Source: Mucilaginibacter boryungensis
GTDB lineage: Bacteria > Bacteroidota > Bacteroidia > Sphingobacteriales > Sphingobacteriaceae
Assembly: GCF_015221995.1 (NCBI RefSeq)
Contig: NZ_JADFFM010000001.1
Coordinates: 1,612,001-1,676,000 of the forward strand
Reading direction: 5' to 3'
Length of the DNA stretch: 64,000 nt
The position numbers and the translations under genes were made by a program. The notes beneath the pieces are model-generated. The model was given only the letters and a program-made list of their open reading frames with translations. It did no database searches and was not told the origin of the DNA. Every line of letters begins with the position of its first letter. Position 1 is the first letter of the stretch. Positions 1 to 8,805 of this stretch are shown piece by piece.

Positions 1-225
1 ACATCCTGGTCAGCCTCGGTAACTAATAATGACGGCGTAAAGATCATCCACCCTGATTATAGTGTATTACCGGACGATGCAGCCCTGTTTTTGCCGGCTA
101 CTTTAAACGGTCAAAAAACAGCATGTACAGTTACTATACGGATGATGCAGGCGGGTGAAAGTAATGACATTGCCGTACCTGAAGGTATTAAAGTTCACAC
201 TGGAAAAAAGAAAGGTAAATCTTAA
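1..225 (+). CDS. C-terminal fragment of an unrecognised protein
   Basis: The window opens inside a reading frame that runs from base 1 to a TAA at 223-225, giving about 74 residues. The visible part is mixed polar/hydrophobic with a lysine-rich tail (GKKKGKS). I see no motif, membrane segment or sorting domain that names it. The start lies upstream of the window. It is followed by about 110 bases without a gene before the first CHU_C-type gene. That this is a gene end is supported by the open frame and ordinary codon use; the function is unknown. Confidence 0.5.
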   Translation, partial: TSWSASVTNNDGVKIIHPDYSVLPDDAALFLPATLNGQKTACTVTIRMMQAGESNDIAVPEGIKVHTGKKKGKS

Positions 226-335
226 TTTTAAAGTTGCCGCCTGTATAGCGATAAATATCATTTAAACATAGGTATAACAGTATTACCCAAAGGTAGCCTC
301 TTTATTCGGGTTGTTATAGCATCATACGGTTGCAT

Positions 336-2045
336 ATGAAAAAGTATGGTTTATTAGTAATTGTCTTTTTCGTGGTGATAGCAGGCCTGAGCATGAAATC
401 AGGAGAGTTGGAAGCAAAAATAATGAAGCCGGTTAACAAGCATATTTTTGATTGCCCACAGTTAGATGATAGCCATAAAATTGTCACCGCCAGCGATTGC
501 AAGGGGGGGACAGGTGCAATTACCGGTATACAAGGTACCGGAACAGGTAACCTGGTATATACCTGGTATGATAGTACTGGTAAGGCGGTTGGCTCGCAAC
601 CCGATTTAACAGATGTGCCAGCCGGGCAATACCGGTTGGTTTTAAAAGATGAGAGCAAGTGCCCGGCTGCGTCGTTAACATTTATAATACCTGAATTAAA
701 CCCAATTATAATTGATAATAGCACAACAATAATAACTACCCCAGCCTGTAATACAGCCAATGGCAGCATTACTAACATCACGGTAAAAAATGCAACAGGT
801 TACCAGTGGCTAAACAGCAGCTATACCGTGGTGGCAAGCACTAAAGATTTGTTAAACGCTGCCCCTGGAGATTATATATTTACAGCCTCTAATACAGCAG
901 GTTGTTTCAAACAATCCAAATACACTATCGGGAGCGATAATTTGGCGCCCACACTTGTTAGCTACAGTATAGGCCCGGCTGATTGCGGGCCATCAGGTTT
1001 ATTTCATGCAACATTTGATATGAAACCGGGTGATCCTCTATATCAGTACAGTATTTCTGATACCAATGGCAAAGAAGTGTTTGCCGGTGGTTTGGCCTAC
1101 TCACCACAGGATTCGACACGAATAACAATAGACGCCAAATCACCACCTTTACCTGGTTTACGGGCTGGTACTTATACATTAGCAACAGTAGGGCCAAGCG
1201 GATGCGTTATGACTTTACTGAAGTTCACCATTGAGCATCCAGAATATAAGATTGACGTTAGCAAAATGGTTATTAAACCCAATGTGTGCGGTAAAAATAC
1301 CGGAACAATAGTAAACATTGGGGTCACCGGTGGCCCTGCCCCGCTATCAAGACTTATAGACCCGAACCCCAATCATGGGTATTTTTGGAAGGATAGTACA
1401 GGCAAGCAATTATCTTTTAAAGGGAATTATTTAGCCGGAGTTCCGTCAGCGTGGTATACTGTTTATGCAGTGAATTATGATGGCTGCGTGAGTGCCAGCG
1501 CACGCATATTTATGCCGGATAGCGTATCGGCTGCATCTGCACCGGTTTTAGATGATATTAAATTGTGCCTGCCTGCAAAGGTTGCACTTAGTGTAAAAAA
1601 TCAGGATGTTGATGCACATTATTATTTATATGATGCCGACAAGAATTTAATTGACAGTGCCAAAACCGGTTATTTTATACATCAGGTAAACGAAACCAGC
1701 ACTTTTTATGTTGGCGCGGTAAACGGCATTTGTGTTAGTCCACTGGGAAAGATCACTGTTAAAGTAGTTAACCCCGGCGTAAGTTTCCCCAATACTTTTA
1801 CACCTAATAATGATGGTATTAATGATGTGTGGAATATAACAGGGTTAGACCAATATCCCGGAACAGAGGTATCAGTGTTTGATCGTACAGGCAGCCGTGT
1901 TTACCATGCTATCAATTATACCCAGCCCTTTGATGGTAGACTGAACGGGGCAAATTTACCTGCAGGTGCATACTATTATATTATCGACACCAAAAAGCCA
2001 GGCTGTCAAAACGGGATAACAGGAAATATAACATTGATCAGGTAG
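336..2045 (+). CDS. Secreted repeat protein with type B T9SS sorting domain (paralog 1)
   Basis: About 569 residues. I prefer the ATG at 336 to the TTG at 330 because it opens directly on a signal peptide (MKKYGLLVIVFFVVIAG). The body is a string of SprB-like/Ig-like repeats, each about 80-100 residues, with recurring patterns such as DLTDVPAG.Y and a late Gly-Cys. The last 85 residues match the gliding-motility-associated CHU_C type B sorting domain (FPNTFTPNNDGIND, VFDRTGSRVY, AGAYYYIID), which directs export through the type IX system and attachment or release at the surface. The next gene, six bases downstream, is a paralog, so the two are probably co-transcribed. The ligand or partner is not visible. 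Confidence 0.85.
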   Translation: MKKYGLLVIVFFVVIAGLSMKSGELEAKIMKPVNKHIFDCPQLDDSHKIVTASDCKGGTGAITGIQGTGTGNLVYTWYDSTGKAVGSQPDLTDVPAGQYRLVLKDESKCPAASLTFIIPELNPIIIDNSTTIITTPACNTANGSITNITVKNATGYQWLNSSYTVVASTKDLLNAAPGDYIFTASNTAGCFKQSKYTIGSDNLAPTLVSYSIGPADCGPSGLFHATFDMKPGDPLYQYSISDTNGKEVFAGGLAYSPQDSTRITIDAKSPPLPGLRAGTYTLATVGPSGCVMTLLKFTIEHPEYKIDVSKMVIKPNVCGKNTGTIVNIGVTGGPAPLSRLIDPNPNHGYFWKDSTGKQLSFKGNYLAGVPSAWYTVYAVNYDGCVSASARIFMPDSVSAASAPVLDDIKLCLPAKVALSVKNQDVDAHYYLYDADKNLIDSAKTGYFIHQVNETSTFYVGAVNGICVSPLGKITVKVVNPGVSFPNTFTPNNDGINDVWNITGLDQYPGTEVSVFDRTGSRVYHAINYTQPFDGRLNGANLPAGAYYYIIDTKKPGCQNGITGNITLIR

Positions 2046-2051
2046 GCGGCT

Positions 2052-3740
2052 ATGAGGATAAGGGCATTAATATTGATTTTAGTTTTTTTGTTGGCGTTAA
2101 AGCAATTTGTACTTAGCGCTGATCATTGCAAAACGTACGGGTATTTACGGATGGAAACGGGTTTCAGTTTTGATTGCCCGCAATTAGACTATAGCAAAAT
2201 GATCGTCACACCCAGCGATTGTAAAGGAGGTACCGGTGCTATTACCGGTATACAGGGTACCGGAACTGGTACCCTTGTTTATACCTGGTATGATAGTAGT
2301 AATGCGGTTGTTGGTTCGGCCCCCGATCTTACAGACGTACCAGCCGGTACTTATAAGTTAACTTTAAAAGATGATTCGAAATGCCCCGCTGCTGTATTAA
2401 ATGTTACTATTGTAGAATTAAATCCTATAGTTATAGATAATACCACTACAGTAATTTCTTCGCCGGCGTGTAATGTTATAAATGGAAGTATAACAAACAT
2501 TACAATTAAAAACGCAACAAGTTACCTTTGGATAGATACAACAGATAATAGCACTATAGCCAACACAAAAGATTTGTTAAATGTTAATGCGGGCACTTAT
2601 AAGCTAATTGCATCTAACAACGGTGGGTGTTTCAGGCAGTCAACTTATACCATACCACTGGGCCCTTCCGCACCTGTTATGACCGCGTATAGCATAACGA
2701 ATTCTGATTGTAAAGGCACAGGGATGTTCCAGGCAACATTTGATATGAAATCAAATTCTCCAGGGTATCAATATTCTTTAACCACCCCTACGGGAAAGGA
2801 AGTTAACAGCGGAGGGATTTTTTATTCACCGGTTGACAGTACAAGGATTAAAATTACCGATCTATTGCCCGGCAATTATATCATTAGGACGGCGGGGAGC
2901 GACGGCTGTGTTACAAAATTACTATCCTTTACTATAGGTATAAATGATTTTAAGGTTGATACAAGGGAGGTGGTTATACATACCGACATATGCGGCAGGG
3001 CGGTAGGTACCATTACCGGTTTAAAATTTACCGGAGGGCCGCCGCCATCTGTTTTTGCACCACCCGGTACAGGTAATTTCTGGTTTGATAATAATGGTAA
3101 CAGGGTACCTCAGGGTTTAACTTATTTAGCCGGTGTAGCTGCCGGAAAATATACTTATTATGGTATAAATGCGAATGGCTGCAAAACACAAACAGTTACA
3201 TTCATAATTCCTGATAGTGTATCAGCGGCATCCGCCCCTGTATTGGATGATATGAAAATATGCTTACCTGCTAATGTAGCCTTAAGTGTTAAAAACCAGG
3301 ATAAAGATGCATACTATTATCTGTATGATGATGAAAAGAACTTGATAGATAGTGCAAAAACAGGGTATTTTACGCGTAAAATAAATGAAACCAGTACCTA
3401 TTATATTGGCGCGGTAAACGGCATTTGTATAAGCCCATTGGGGAAGGTAGTGATAATGGTAGTTAATCCCGGCGTTAGTTTTCCGAATGCATTTACACCC
3501 AATAATGACGGCATTAACGATACCTGGAACATTATAGGGCTTGATCAATATCCAGGTACAGAGGTATCAGTGTTTGATCGCACAGGCAGCCGCGTTTATC
3601 ATGCTATTAATTATGCTCAGCCCTTTAACGGTAAACTGAACGGTGTTAATTTACCTGCAGGTACATACTATTATATTATAGATACTAAAAAACCAGGCTG
3701 TCAAAATGGGATAACCGGAAATTTAACCCTTATTAGGTAA
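2052..3740 (+). CDS. Secreted repeat protein with type B T9SS sorting domain (paralog 2)
   Basis: 562 residues starting with a signal peptide (MRIRALILILVFLLALKQ). It follows paralog 1 by six bases and shares its architecture: a near-identical first repeat (SDCKGGTGAITGIQGTGTG), more divergent middle repeats, and a near-identical last 170 residues starting at PDSVSAASAPVLDD and ending in the CHU_C sorting domain. The shared C-terminal DNA differs mostly at third codon positions. This suggests an old tandem duplication whose ends are held by purifying selection while the middle diverges. Export through the type IX secretion system to the cell surface is inferred from the domain. What the repeats bind is not known. 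Confidence 0.85.
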   Translation: MRIRALILILVFLLALKQFVLSADHCKTYGYLRMETGFSFDCPQLDYSKMIVTPSDCKGGTGAITGIQGTGTGTLVYTWYDSSNAVVGSAPDLTDVPAGTYKLTLKDDSKCPAAVLNVTIVELNPIVIDNTTTVISSPACNVINGSITNITIKNATSYLWIDTTDNSTIANTKDLLNVNAGTYKLIASNNGGCFRQSTYTIPLGPSAPVMTAYSITNSDCKGTGMFQATFDMKSNSPGYQYSLTTPTGKEVNSGGIFYSPVDSTRIKITDLLPGNYIIRTAGSDGCVTKLLSFTIGINDFKVDTREVVIHTDICGRAVGTITGLKFTGGPPPSVFAPPGTGNFWFDNNGNRVPQGLTYLAGVAAGKYTYYGINANGCKTQTVTFIIPDSVSAASAPVLDDMKICLPANVALSVKNQDKDAYYYLYDDEKNLIDSAKTGYFTRKINETSTYYIGAVNGICISPLGKVVIMVVNPGVSFPNAFTPNNDGINDTWNIIGLDQYPGTEVSVFDRTGSRVYHAINYAQPFNGKLNGVNLPAGTYYYIIDTKKPGCQNGITGNLTLIR

Positions 3741-3798
3741 ATTTAGCAATGGTTGCAAATCGACATACAAATTAACTGCTCATCTAAAAAAATATTTA

Positions 3799-3806
3799 TA
3801 CCTTTG
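3799..3806 (+). promoter_or_regulatory. -7 box of the tig promoter
   Basis: TACCTTTG matches the Bacteroidota -7 consensus TAnnTTTG exactly. Transcription would start near 3812, giving an untranslated leader of about 70 bases before tig. No convincing -33 TTTG is visible at the usual distance. Confidence 0.5.
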
Positions 3807-3822
3807 CGCCTCTAAAATTAGT

Positions 3823-3855
3823 GGTACAAGGTATATTTTTTACCATTGTTGTGCC
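3823..3855 (+). other. Possible nested hairpin in the tig leader
   Basis: GGTACAA (3823-3829) can pair with TTGTGCC (3849-3855) with one G-U pair, and GGTA (3830-3833) with TACC (3841-3844) inside it. The structure lies between the proposed start of transcription and the tig start codon. It could stabilise the message or be accidental; there is no U-run for termination. Confidence 0.25.
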
Positions 3856-3884
3856 TGTTATGTAATAATTACACCGCATAAAAG

Positions 3885-5234
3885 ATGAACATCTCACAGG
3901 AAAAGAAGGACAACCTGAACGCAGTTATTAAGATCAATATCGACCCTGCCGATTATCAGCCACGTGTTGAAAAAGCAATTAAGGATCAGGCTAAAAAAGC
4001 AAAAATACCAGGTTTTCGTCCGGGTATGGTGCCTGCTGCGCATATTAAACGCATGTATGGTAAAAGCATTTTAGTTGACGAGATCAATAACCTGTTATCA
4101 GATACCCTGAATAATTACCTGAACGAGCAGCAACTGGAAGTATTAGGTCAACCACTGCCGCAAATGGATGACAGTAAAGAATATAATTGGGATTTTGCCG
4201 ATAACTTCGAATTTAATTATGAAGTAGGCCTGGCGCCAGATTTTGCTATTGACTTTTCATCAAAAGATAAAGTAACACAATACGAAATTAAAGTTGATGA
4301 CGAAACGTTAGATGCCCGTATTAAAAACCTGCGCAAAAGCTATGGCAAAATGTCAAATCCTGACGTATCGGCAGATGATGACGTGCTTTATGCTGAATTG
4401 AAACAACTTTCGCCAGATGGTTCTGTTTTTGAAGGAGGAATTGAGCATACAGGTTCTATCCGTTTAGACCAAGTGCAGGATGCGAAGGTTAAAAAATCAC
4501 TGATCGGCCTGAAAAAAGGAGATGTGGTTACCCTGGACGTGCAGAAAGCTTACAATAAAGACGCGGCAAAAATTGCAGGTGTTTTAGGTATTGATGAGGA
4601 AACTGCCGCAGAGGTAAAATCAAATTTCAGCCTTACCGTTAAAAACGTTAACCGTTTAGACGAGGCGGATTTGAACCAGGAGTTCTTTGATAAATTATTT
4701 GGTGAAGGTGTTGTTACAGACGAAGCGGGTTTTAAAGCTAAGGTTACCGAAGAGATTGAAATGATGATGGCGCAGGATTCGGAACGCAAACTGCAAAACG
4801 ACATTTATAATTATGCGGTTAACAAAATTAACTTTGAATTGCCTGATGAGTTTTTGAAACGCTGGTTAAAAGCAACTAACGAGAAAATAAGCGAAGAAGA
4901 GTTGGAAGGCGGTTACAACGATTTTGCAAAAAACCTGAAATGGACGCTGATCGGTAACAAGATCATGAAAGACAACGATATTAAAATTGAATATTCGGAT
5001 GTTTTTGAAATGGCTAAAGCGCGTTTAGATGCACAATTTCGCATGTACAGCCCGCAGCCTTTAGCCGAAGATCAGTTAGCGCAATACACTGTTCAGTTTT
5101 TACAGAACAAGGAAAATGCTAACCGTATATTCGACGAAGTAAAAGGCGCTAAAGTGATCGATTACATTAAAAACGTAATTACTTTAGATAAGAAAGCAAT
5201 TACGCATACCGAGTTTTCTAAGCTTTCAGCTTAA
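3885..5234 (+). CDS. tig: Trigger factor, ribosome-associated chaperone
   Basis: 449 residues, the usual length for the family. The N-terminal ribosome-binding domain carries the signature GFRPGMVP near residues 44-51. A central region (about 150-250) corresponds to the FKBP-like peptidyl-prolyl isomerase insertion, and the helical C-terminal region forms the chaperone cradle. The protein meets nascent chains at the ribosome exit tunnel in the cytoplasm. clpP and clpX follow on the same strand, the classic tig-clpP-clpX order, although hairpins separate each pair. The Bacteroidota PPIase region is poorly conserved, so isomerase activity here is uncertain. Confidence 0.95.
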   Translation: MNISQEKKDNLNAVIKINIDPADYQPRVEKAIKDQAKKAKIPGFRPGMVPAAHIKRMYGKSILVDEINNLLSDTLNNYLNEQQLEVLGQPLPQMDDSKEYNWDFADNFEFNYEVGLAPDFAIDFSSKDKVTQYEIKVDDETLDARIKNLRKSYGKMSNPDVSADDDVLYAELKQLSPDGSVFEGGIEHTGSIRLDQVQDAKVKKSLIGLKKGDVVTLDVQKAYNKDAAKIAGVLGIDEETAAEVKSNFSLTVKNVNRLDEADLNQEFFDKLFGEGVVTDEAGFKAKVTEEIEMMMAQDSERKLQNDIYNYAVNKINFELPDEFLKRWLKATNEKISEEELEGGYNDFAKNLKWTLIGNKIMKDNDIKIEYSDVFEMAKARLDAQFRMYSPQPLAEDQLAQYTVQFLQNKENANRIFDEVKGAKVIDYIKNVITLDKKAITHTEFSKLSA

Positions 5235-5311
5235 GTCGTAAAGTCAAAAGTTTAAAGACGAAAGTAATAAGGAGACTGAAGACTTTCGACTAAAGACTTC
5301 AAACTTAAAAT
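5232..5311. repeat. AGTC/AAGT-rich imperfect palindromic repeat after tig
   Basis: The stretch is built from short variants of AAGTC, AAAGT and GACTT. Its arms, agtcgtaaagt (5234-5244) and actttcgact (5282-5291), are near-inverted copies of each other. The same arms occur in the in-frame segment inside aroA at 12779-12851, which marks them as copies of one dispersed element. The tig stop codon lies at its left edge. Confidence 0.5.
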
Positions 5312-5315
5312 TCAC

Positions 5316-5347
5316 CAAAAAGCAACTCTCAACGGGTTGCTTTTTTT
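5316..5347 (+). terminator. Rho-independent terminator of tig
   Basis: AAAAAGCAAC pairs with GTTGCTTTTT around a ten-base loop and is followed by a run of seven T. It sits 80 bases after the tig stop, just past the repeat element. Confidence 0.75.
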
Positions 5348-5445
5348 GTACAAATAATTTTACTTTAGGCAAACCTTATGCGTTATATCATATTCAACTA
5401 AAAACTATATTTACCGGGCTTAAAAACCCATAAAAAAACCACAAA

Positions 5446-6159
5446 ATGGATAATATCAATAAAGACGAATTCAGAAAATACGCGGTAAAGCACCACCGCA
5501 TTAACAGCCTTGCTGTAGATAAATTTATATCAACATTTGATAGGGGCAATATGCCACAAGGTATTATTACCGGCATGACGCCTTATGTGATTGAGGAACG
5601 CCCGATGCCTTACCAGGCAATAGATGTATTCTCGCGCTTAATGATCGACCGTATCATATTTTTAGGCGATGCTATCTACGAGAATATCGCTAACATTATA
5701 CAGGCGCAGTTATTATTCCTTCAATCTACCGATTCAAAACGCGATATCCAGATCTATATCAACTCGCCGGGAGGTTCGGTTTATGCAGGTTTGGGTATTT
5801 ACGATACCATGCAGTTTATATCAAATGATGTAGCTACTATTTGTACAGGTATGGCTGCCTCAATGGCTGCGGTATTATTATGTGCCGGCGCCGATGGTAA
5901 ACGCGCCGCTTTGCCACACTCAAGGGTAATGATACACCAACCGATGGGTGGTGCGCAGGGCCAGGCATCAGATATCGAGATCACCGCGCGCGAGATCGCT
6001 AAACTGAAAAAAGAGCTATACGAGATCATTTCAAAACATAGCGGAACACCTTACGAGAAAGTTTGGGATGCATCCGACCGTGACCATTGGATGATTGCTG
6101 AAGAAGCAAAAGAATTTGGTATGGTTGATGAGATCTTACGCTCGAGCAGCGAAAAATAA
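5446..6159 (+). CDS. clpP: ATP-dependent Clp protease proteolytic subunit
   Basis: 237 residues. The serine protease triad is visible as Ser139 (in GMAASMAA), His164 (in RVMIHQP) and Asp213 (in DRDHWM). ClpP forms a double heptameric barrel in the cytoplasm and degrades proteins fed to it by ClpX. The N-terminal extension of about 35 residues before the conserved core is longer than in E. coli ClpP and is probably a propeptide. It lies between tig and clpX; hairpins on both sides suggest it can be expressed on its own. Confidence 0.96.
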   Translation: MDNINKDEFRKYAVKHHRINSLAVDKFISTFDRGNMPQGIITGMTPYVIEERPMPYQAIDVFSRLMIDRIIFLGDAIYENIANIIQAQLLFLQSTDSKRDIQIYINSPGGSVYAGLGIYDTMQFISNDVATICTGMAASMAAVLLCAGADGKRAALPHSRVMIHQPMGGAQGQASDIEITAREIAKLKKELYEIISKHSGTPYEKVWDASDRDHWMIAEEAKEFGMVDEILRSSSEK

Positions 6160-6174
6160 TTAAATAATATAAGT

Positions 6175-6208
6175 AATAAAGAGCAAATGAAACCATTTGC
6201 TCTTTATT
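6175..6208 (+). terminator. Hairpin between clpP and clpX
   Basis: A perfect 15-bp stem: aataaagagcaaatg (6175-6189) pairs with catttgctctttatt (6194-6208) around a four-base loop, with little U-run beyond the stem itself. It begins 16 bases after clpP. It may end or weaken transcription into clpX, or protect the 3' end of the clpP message. Confidence 0.55.
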
Positions 6209-6257
6209 ATTGTATATTAATCAACATTTATATAAATTTGTTAAACACTATTTTAAG

Positions 6258-7499
6258 ATGACAAAGAACAGCAAGGAAATCAGGTGCTCTTTTTGCGGTG
6301 CCGGTAAACAGGATTCCCTGATGCTGATAGCGGGGTTAGACGCGCATATCTGCGATAAATGCGTTAACCAGGCTAACGAGATTTTGGCGGAAGAGTTAAA
6401 GATACGCAAGGTGAAATCTTCGCCTTCCACACCTTCCATGTTAAAACCAGCCGAAATTAAATCGCATCTTGATCAATATGTTATTGGCCAGGATGATGCA
6501 AAAAAAATCCTTTCTGTAGCTGTATATAATCACTACAAACGTTTGAACCAGCGGGTTGAAAAAGACGATGTAGAGATAGAAAAATCGAACATTGTAATGG
6601 TGGGCGAAACCGGTACAGGTAAAACCCTACTTGCCAAAACTATAGCTAAAATATTGAACGTTCCGTTTTGCATTTGCGATGCTACTGTACTTACAGAAGC
6701 AGGTTATGTGGGCGAAGATGTTGAAAGTATATTAACCCGTTTACTGCAAAGCGCCGATTACGATGTAACCGCTGCCGAAAAAGGCATTGTTTATATTGAT
6801 GAAGTTGATAAAATTGCCCGTAAAAGCGATAACGCCAGCATCACTCGCGACGTATCGGGCGAAGGTGTGCAACAGGCTTTACTGAAAATACTGGAAGGCA
6901 CGATGGTAAACGTACCACCACAAGGCGGACGTAAGCACCCCGATCAGAAAATGATATCGGTTAATACCAGTAACATCCTGTTTATTTGCGGTGGCGCATT
7001 TGATGGTATCGATAAGAAGATAGCCAGCCGTTTGCGTACACAAACCGTTGGTTATCGTATGAAACGCGATGAAGGCGGCGATATTGACATAAAAAACCTG
7101 TACAAATACATCACTCCGCAGGATCTGAAATCATTTGGGTTAATCCCCGAATTAATAGGCCGCTTGCCCGTACTGACATATTTGAACCCCTTAGATAGGG
7201 AAGCCCTGCACAATATCCTTACCGAGCCTAAAAACTCGTTATTGAAACAGTACAAGAAACTATTTGAATATGAGGGTGTTAAGTTGGAATTTGAAGATGA
7301 TGTGCTTGATTTTATTGTTGATAAAGCAATGGAGTTTAAATTAGGTGCCCGTGGCCTGCGCTCAATCTGCGAAGCAATAATGATAGATGCCATGTTCGAA
7401 TTCCCAAGCAAAAAGGATATCAAGCGATTAGTAGTAACCTTAGATTATGCGCTGGACAAGTTTGAAAAATCAGATATTAAAAAATTAAAGGTAGCTTAA
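6258..7499 (+). CDS. clpX: ClpX, ATP-dependent unfoldase of the ClpXP protease
   Basis: 413 residues from the ATG at 6258. An upstream in-frame ATG at 6210 lies just past the clpP-clpX hairpin and would add 16 residues not seen in the family, so I reject it. The N-terminal zinc domain has Cys10, Cys13, Cys32 and Cys35. The AAA+ module shows Walker A GETGTGKT (116-123), Walker [13 protein letters not shown], and the pore and sensor regions, ending in the small alpha-helical domain. ClpX recognises tagged substrates in the cytoplasm, unfolds them and threads them into ClpP, encoded just upstream. Confidence 0.96.
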   Translation: MTKNSKEIRCSFCGAGKQDSLMLIAGLDAHICDKCVNQANEILAEELKIRKVKSSPSTPSMLKPAEIKSHLDQYVIGQDDAKKILSVAVYNHYKRLNQRVEKDDVEIEKSNIVMVGETGTGKTLLAKTIAKILNVPFCICDATVLTEAGYVGEDVESILTRLLQSADYDVTAAEKGIVYIDEVDKIARKSDNASITRDVSGEGVQQALLKILEGTMVNVPPQGGRKHPDQKMISVNTSNILFICGGAFDGIDKKIASRLRTQTVGYRMKRDEGGDIDIKNLYKYITPQDLKSFGLIPELIGRLPVLTYLNPLDREALHNILTEPKNSLLKQYKKLFEYEGVKLEFEDDVLDFIVDKAMEFKLGARGLRSICEAIMIDAMFEFPSKKDIKRLVVTLDYALDKFEKSDIKKLKVA

Positions 7500-7545
7500 T
7501 ATAATATATCAGTAAAAAATCGTACATTTGCTATGCAAGCATAAG

Positions 7546-7570
7546 AAACCCTGGTGAAACGCCGGGGTTT
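7546..7570 (+). terminator. Terminator-like hairpin after clpX
   Basis: AAACCCTGG (7546-7554) pairs with CCGGGGTTT (7562-7570) with one weak pair and a seven-base loop. It sits 47 bases after the clpX stop. The following T content is low. Confidence 0.5.
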
Positions 7571-7701
7571 GTTGTATCCGGACTTTTGGTACGGCGGCAT
7601 ACTTAAGTCGGCTAAAAAGCAATAAAAAACAGTATAGTTTGAATAATTACCATAGGCGGCTTTAAACAAAACGAATAATAATAAATAAAAATAAATAATT
7701 A

Positions 7702-7722
7702 AATCCTCTGAACGGGAGGATT
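7702..7722 (+). promoter_or_regulatory. Hairpin just upstream of the amn ribosome-binding region
   Basis: AATCCTC (7702-7708) and GAGGATT (7716-7722) form a perfect 7-bp stem with a seven-base loop. The next bases, TAGGAGAGA, look like a Shine-Dalgarno sequence, unusual in this phylum, and the start codon is at 7737. The stem's own GGGAGGA is also SD-like, so folding could gate translation. This is inference from the sequence only. Confidence 0.35.
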
Positions 7723-7736
7723 AGGAGAGAAAAATT

Positions 7737-8597
7737 ATGAACGAAGAAAAAGACGTAAAAAAAGACGCAATTAAAAACGAATTTCCGAAAGTGAAGGAAG
7801 TAACATCGCCGGTAAAATCGGGATTGAAAACCAAGGAAAGTATAGTGGCCAATTGGCTGCCGCGTTATACCGGCCGGCCGCTGGATGATTTTGGGAGCTA
7901 TATTATCCTCACCAATTTTTCCAAGTACCTAACCATGTTTTCGGAGTGGAACGATAATGCCCCGATAATGGGTTTAGATAAACCAATGCAAAGCGTAACG
8001 GCCAACGGCATTACCATTATTAACTTTGGTATGGGCAGCTCGGTTGCGGCAACCGTGATGGACCTGCTGACGGCCATACATCCCAAAGCTGTGATATTTT
8101 TAGGCAAATGCGGAGGATTGAAAAGAAAGAACAATGTAGGCGACCTGATACTGCCTATTGCGGCCATAAGGGGCGAAGGTACATCGAATGATTATATGCC
8201 GGCAGAAGTGCCCGCATTGCCCGCGTTTGCGCTGCAAAAAGCTATTTCAACCACCATGCGCGATTTTGGCCGCGATTACTGGACTGGTACTTGTTATACC
8301 ACTAACCGCCGTGTTTGGGAACATGATAAGGATTTCAAAAAATACTTAAAAACCCTGCGGGCCATGGCGGTAGATATGGAAACAGCCACCATATTCACTA
8401 CAGGCTTTGCCAATAAGATACCAACCGGCGCCCTGCTGTTGGTTTCCGACCAGCCGATGATTCCAGAGGGTGTTAAAACTGCCGAGAGCGATTCGAAAGT
8501 TACCGAACAATATGTAGAAACCCACTTACGCATAGGCATCGAATCGTTAAAACAGCTGATAAATAATGGGTTAACCGTTAAGCACTTGAGGTTTTAA
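7737..8597 (+). CDS. amn: AMP nucleosidase
   Basis: 286 residues, like the short AMP nucleosidases of Bacteroidota and lacking the long N-terminal domain of E. coli Amn. It belongs to the nucleoside phosphorylase fold: the pattern NFGMGSSVAA for ligand binding, FLGKCGG, and MAVDMETATIF, where the Met-Glu pair contacts ribose. It hydrolyses AMP to adenine and ribose 5-phosphate in the cytoplasm. The first 30 residues are lysine- and glutamate-rich and probably disordered. The gene stands alone between the clpX terminator and a palindromic repeat. A related nucleoside phosphorylase is the main alternative. Confidence 0.85.
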   Translation: MNEEKDVKKDAIKNEFPKVKEVTSPVKSGLKTKESIVANWLPRYTGRPLDDFGSYIILTNFSKYLTMFSEWNDNAPIMGLDKPMQSVTANGITIINFGMGSSVAATVMDLLTAIHPKAVIFLGKCGGLKRKNNVGDLILPIAAIRGEGTSNDYMPAEVPALPAFALQKAISTTMRDFGRDYWTGTCYTTNRRVWEHDKDFKKYLKTLRAMAVDMETATIFTTGFANKIPTGALLLVSDQPMIPEGVKTAESDSKVTEQYVETHLRIGIESLKQLINNGLTVKHLRF

Positions 8598-8611
8598 TAC
8601 ATAGAAAAGAT

Positions 8612-8699
8612 ATGTCATTTCGAACGAGGAACGAGGAGAAATCTTCTAAAGGCGAAATATCCTCATGTAGAAGATTTCTCCCGCTGGTCGAAATGACAT
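8612..8699. repeat. Palindromic intergenic repeat, TGTCATTTCGA type (copy 1)
   Basis: Ends are perfect 12-bp inverted repeats (atgtcatttcga / tcgaaatgacat). Inside lies a second perfect pair, gagaaatcttcta / tagaagatttctc. The element begins 14 bases after the amn stop. A second copy of the type lies at 15403-15513. Confidence 0.8.
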
Positions 8700-8805
8700 C
8701 ATGGTAGAATAGTTTTTTACAAATAATCTACTAAATTAATAGATAAAATTTAGACCTTCGCAGATGGATGATCATTACAAATGGTCATCCATTAATTTTA
8801 TAACA

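Noticed and set aside
6210-6257. An upstream ATG start for clpX
   Set aside because: The extra residues are not part of the ClpX zinc domain and the ATG lies immediately after the intergenic hairpin.
7500-7736. A riboswitch upstream of amn
   Set aside because: Only a terminator-like stem and a small hairpin are visible; no known aptamer core such as a purine or SAM motif can be traced.
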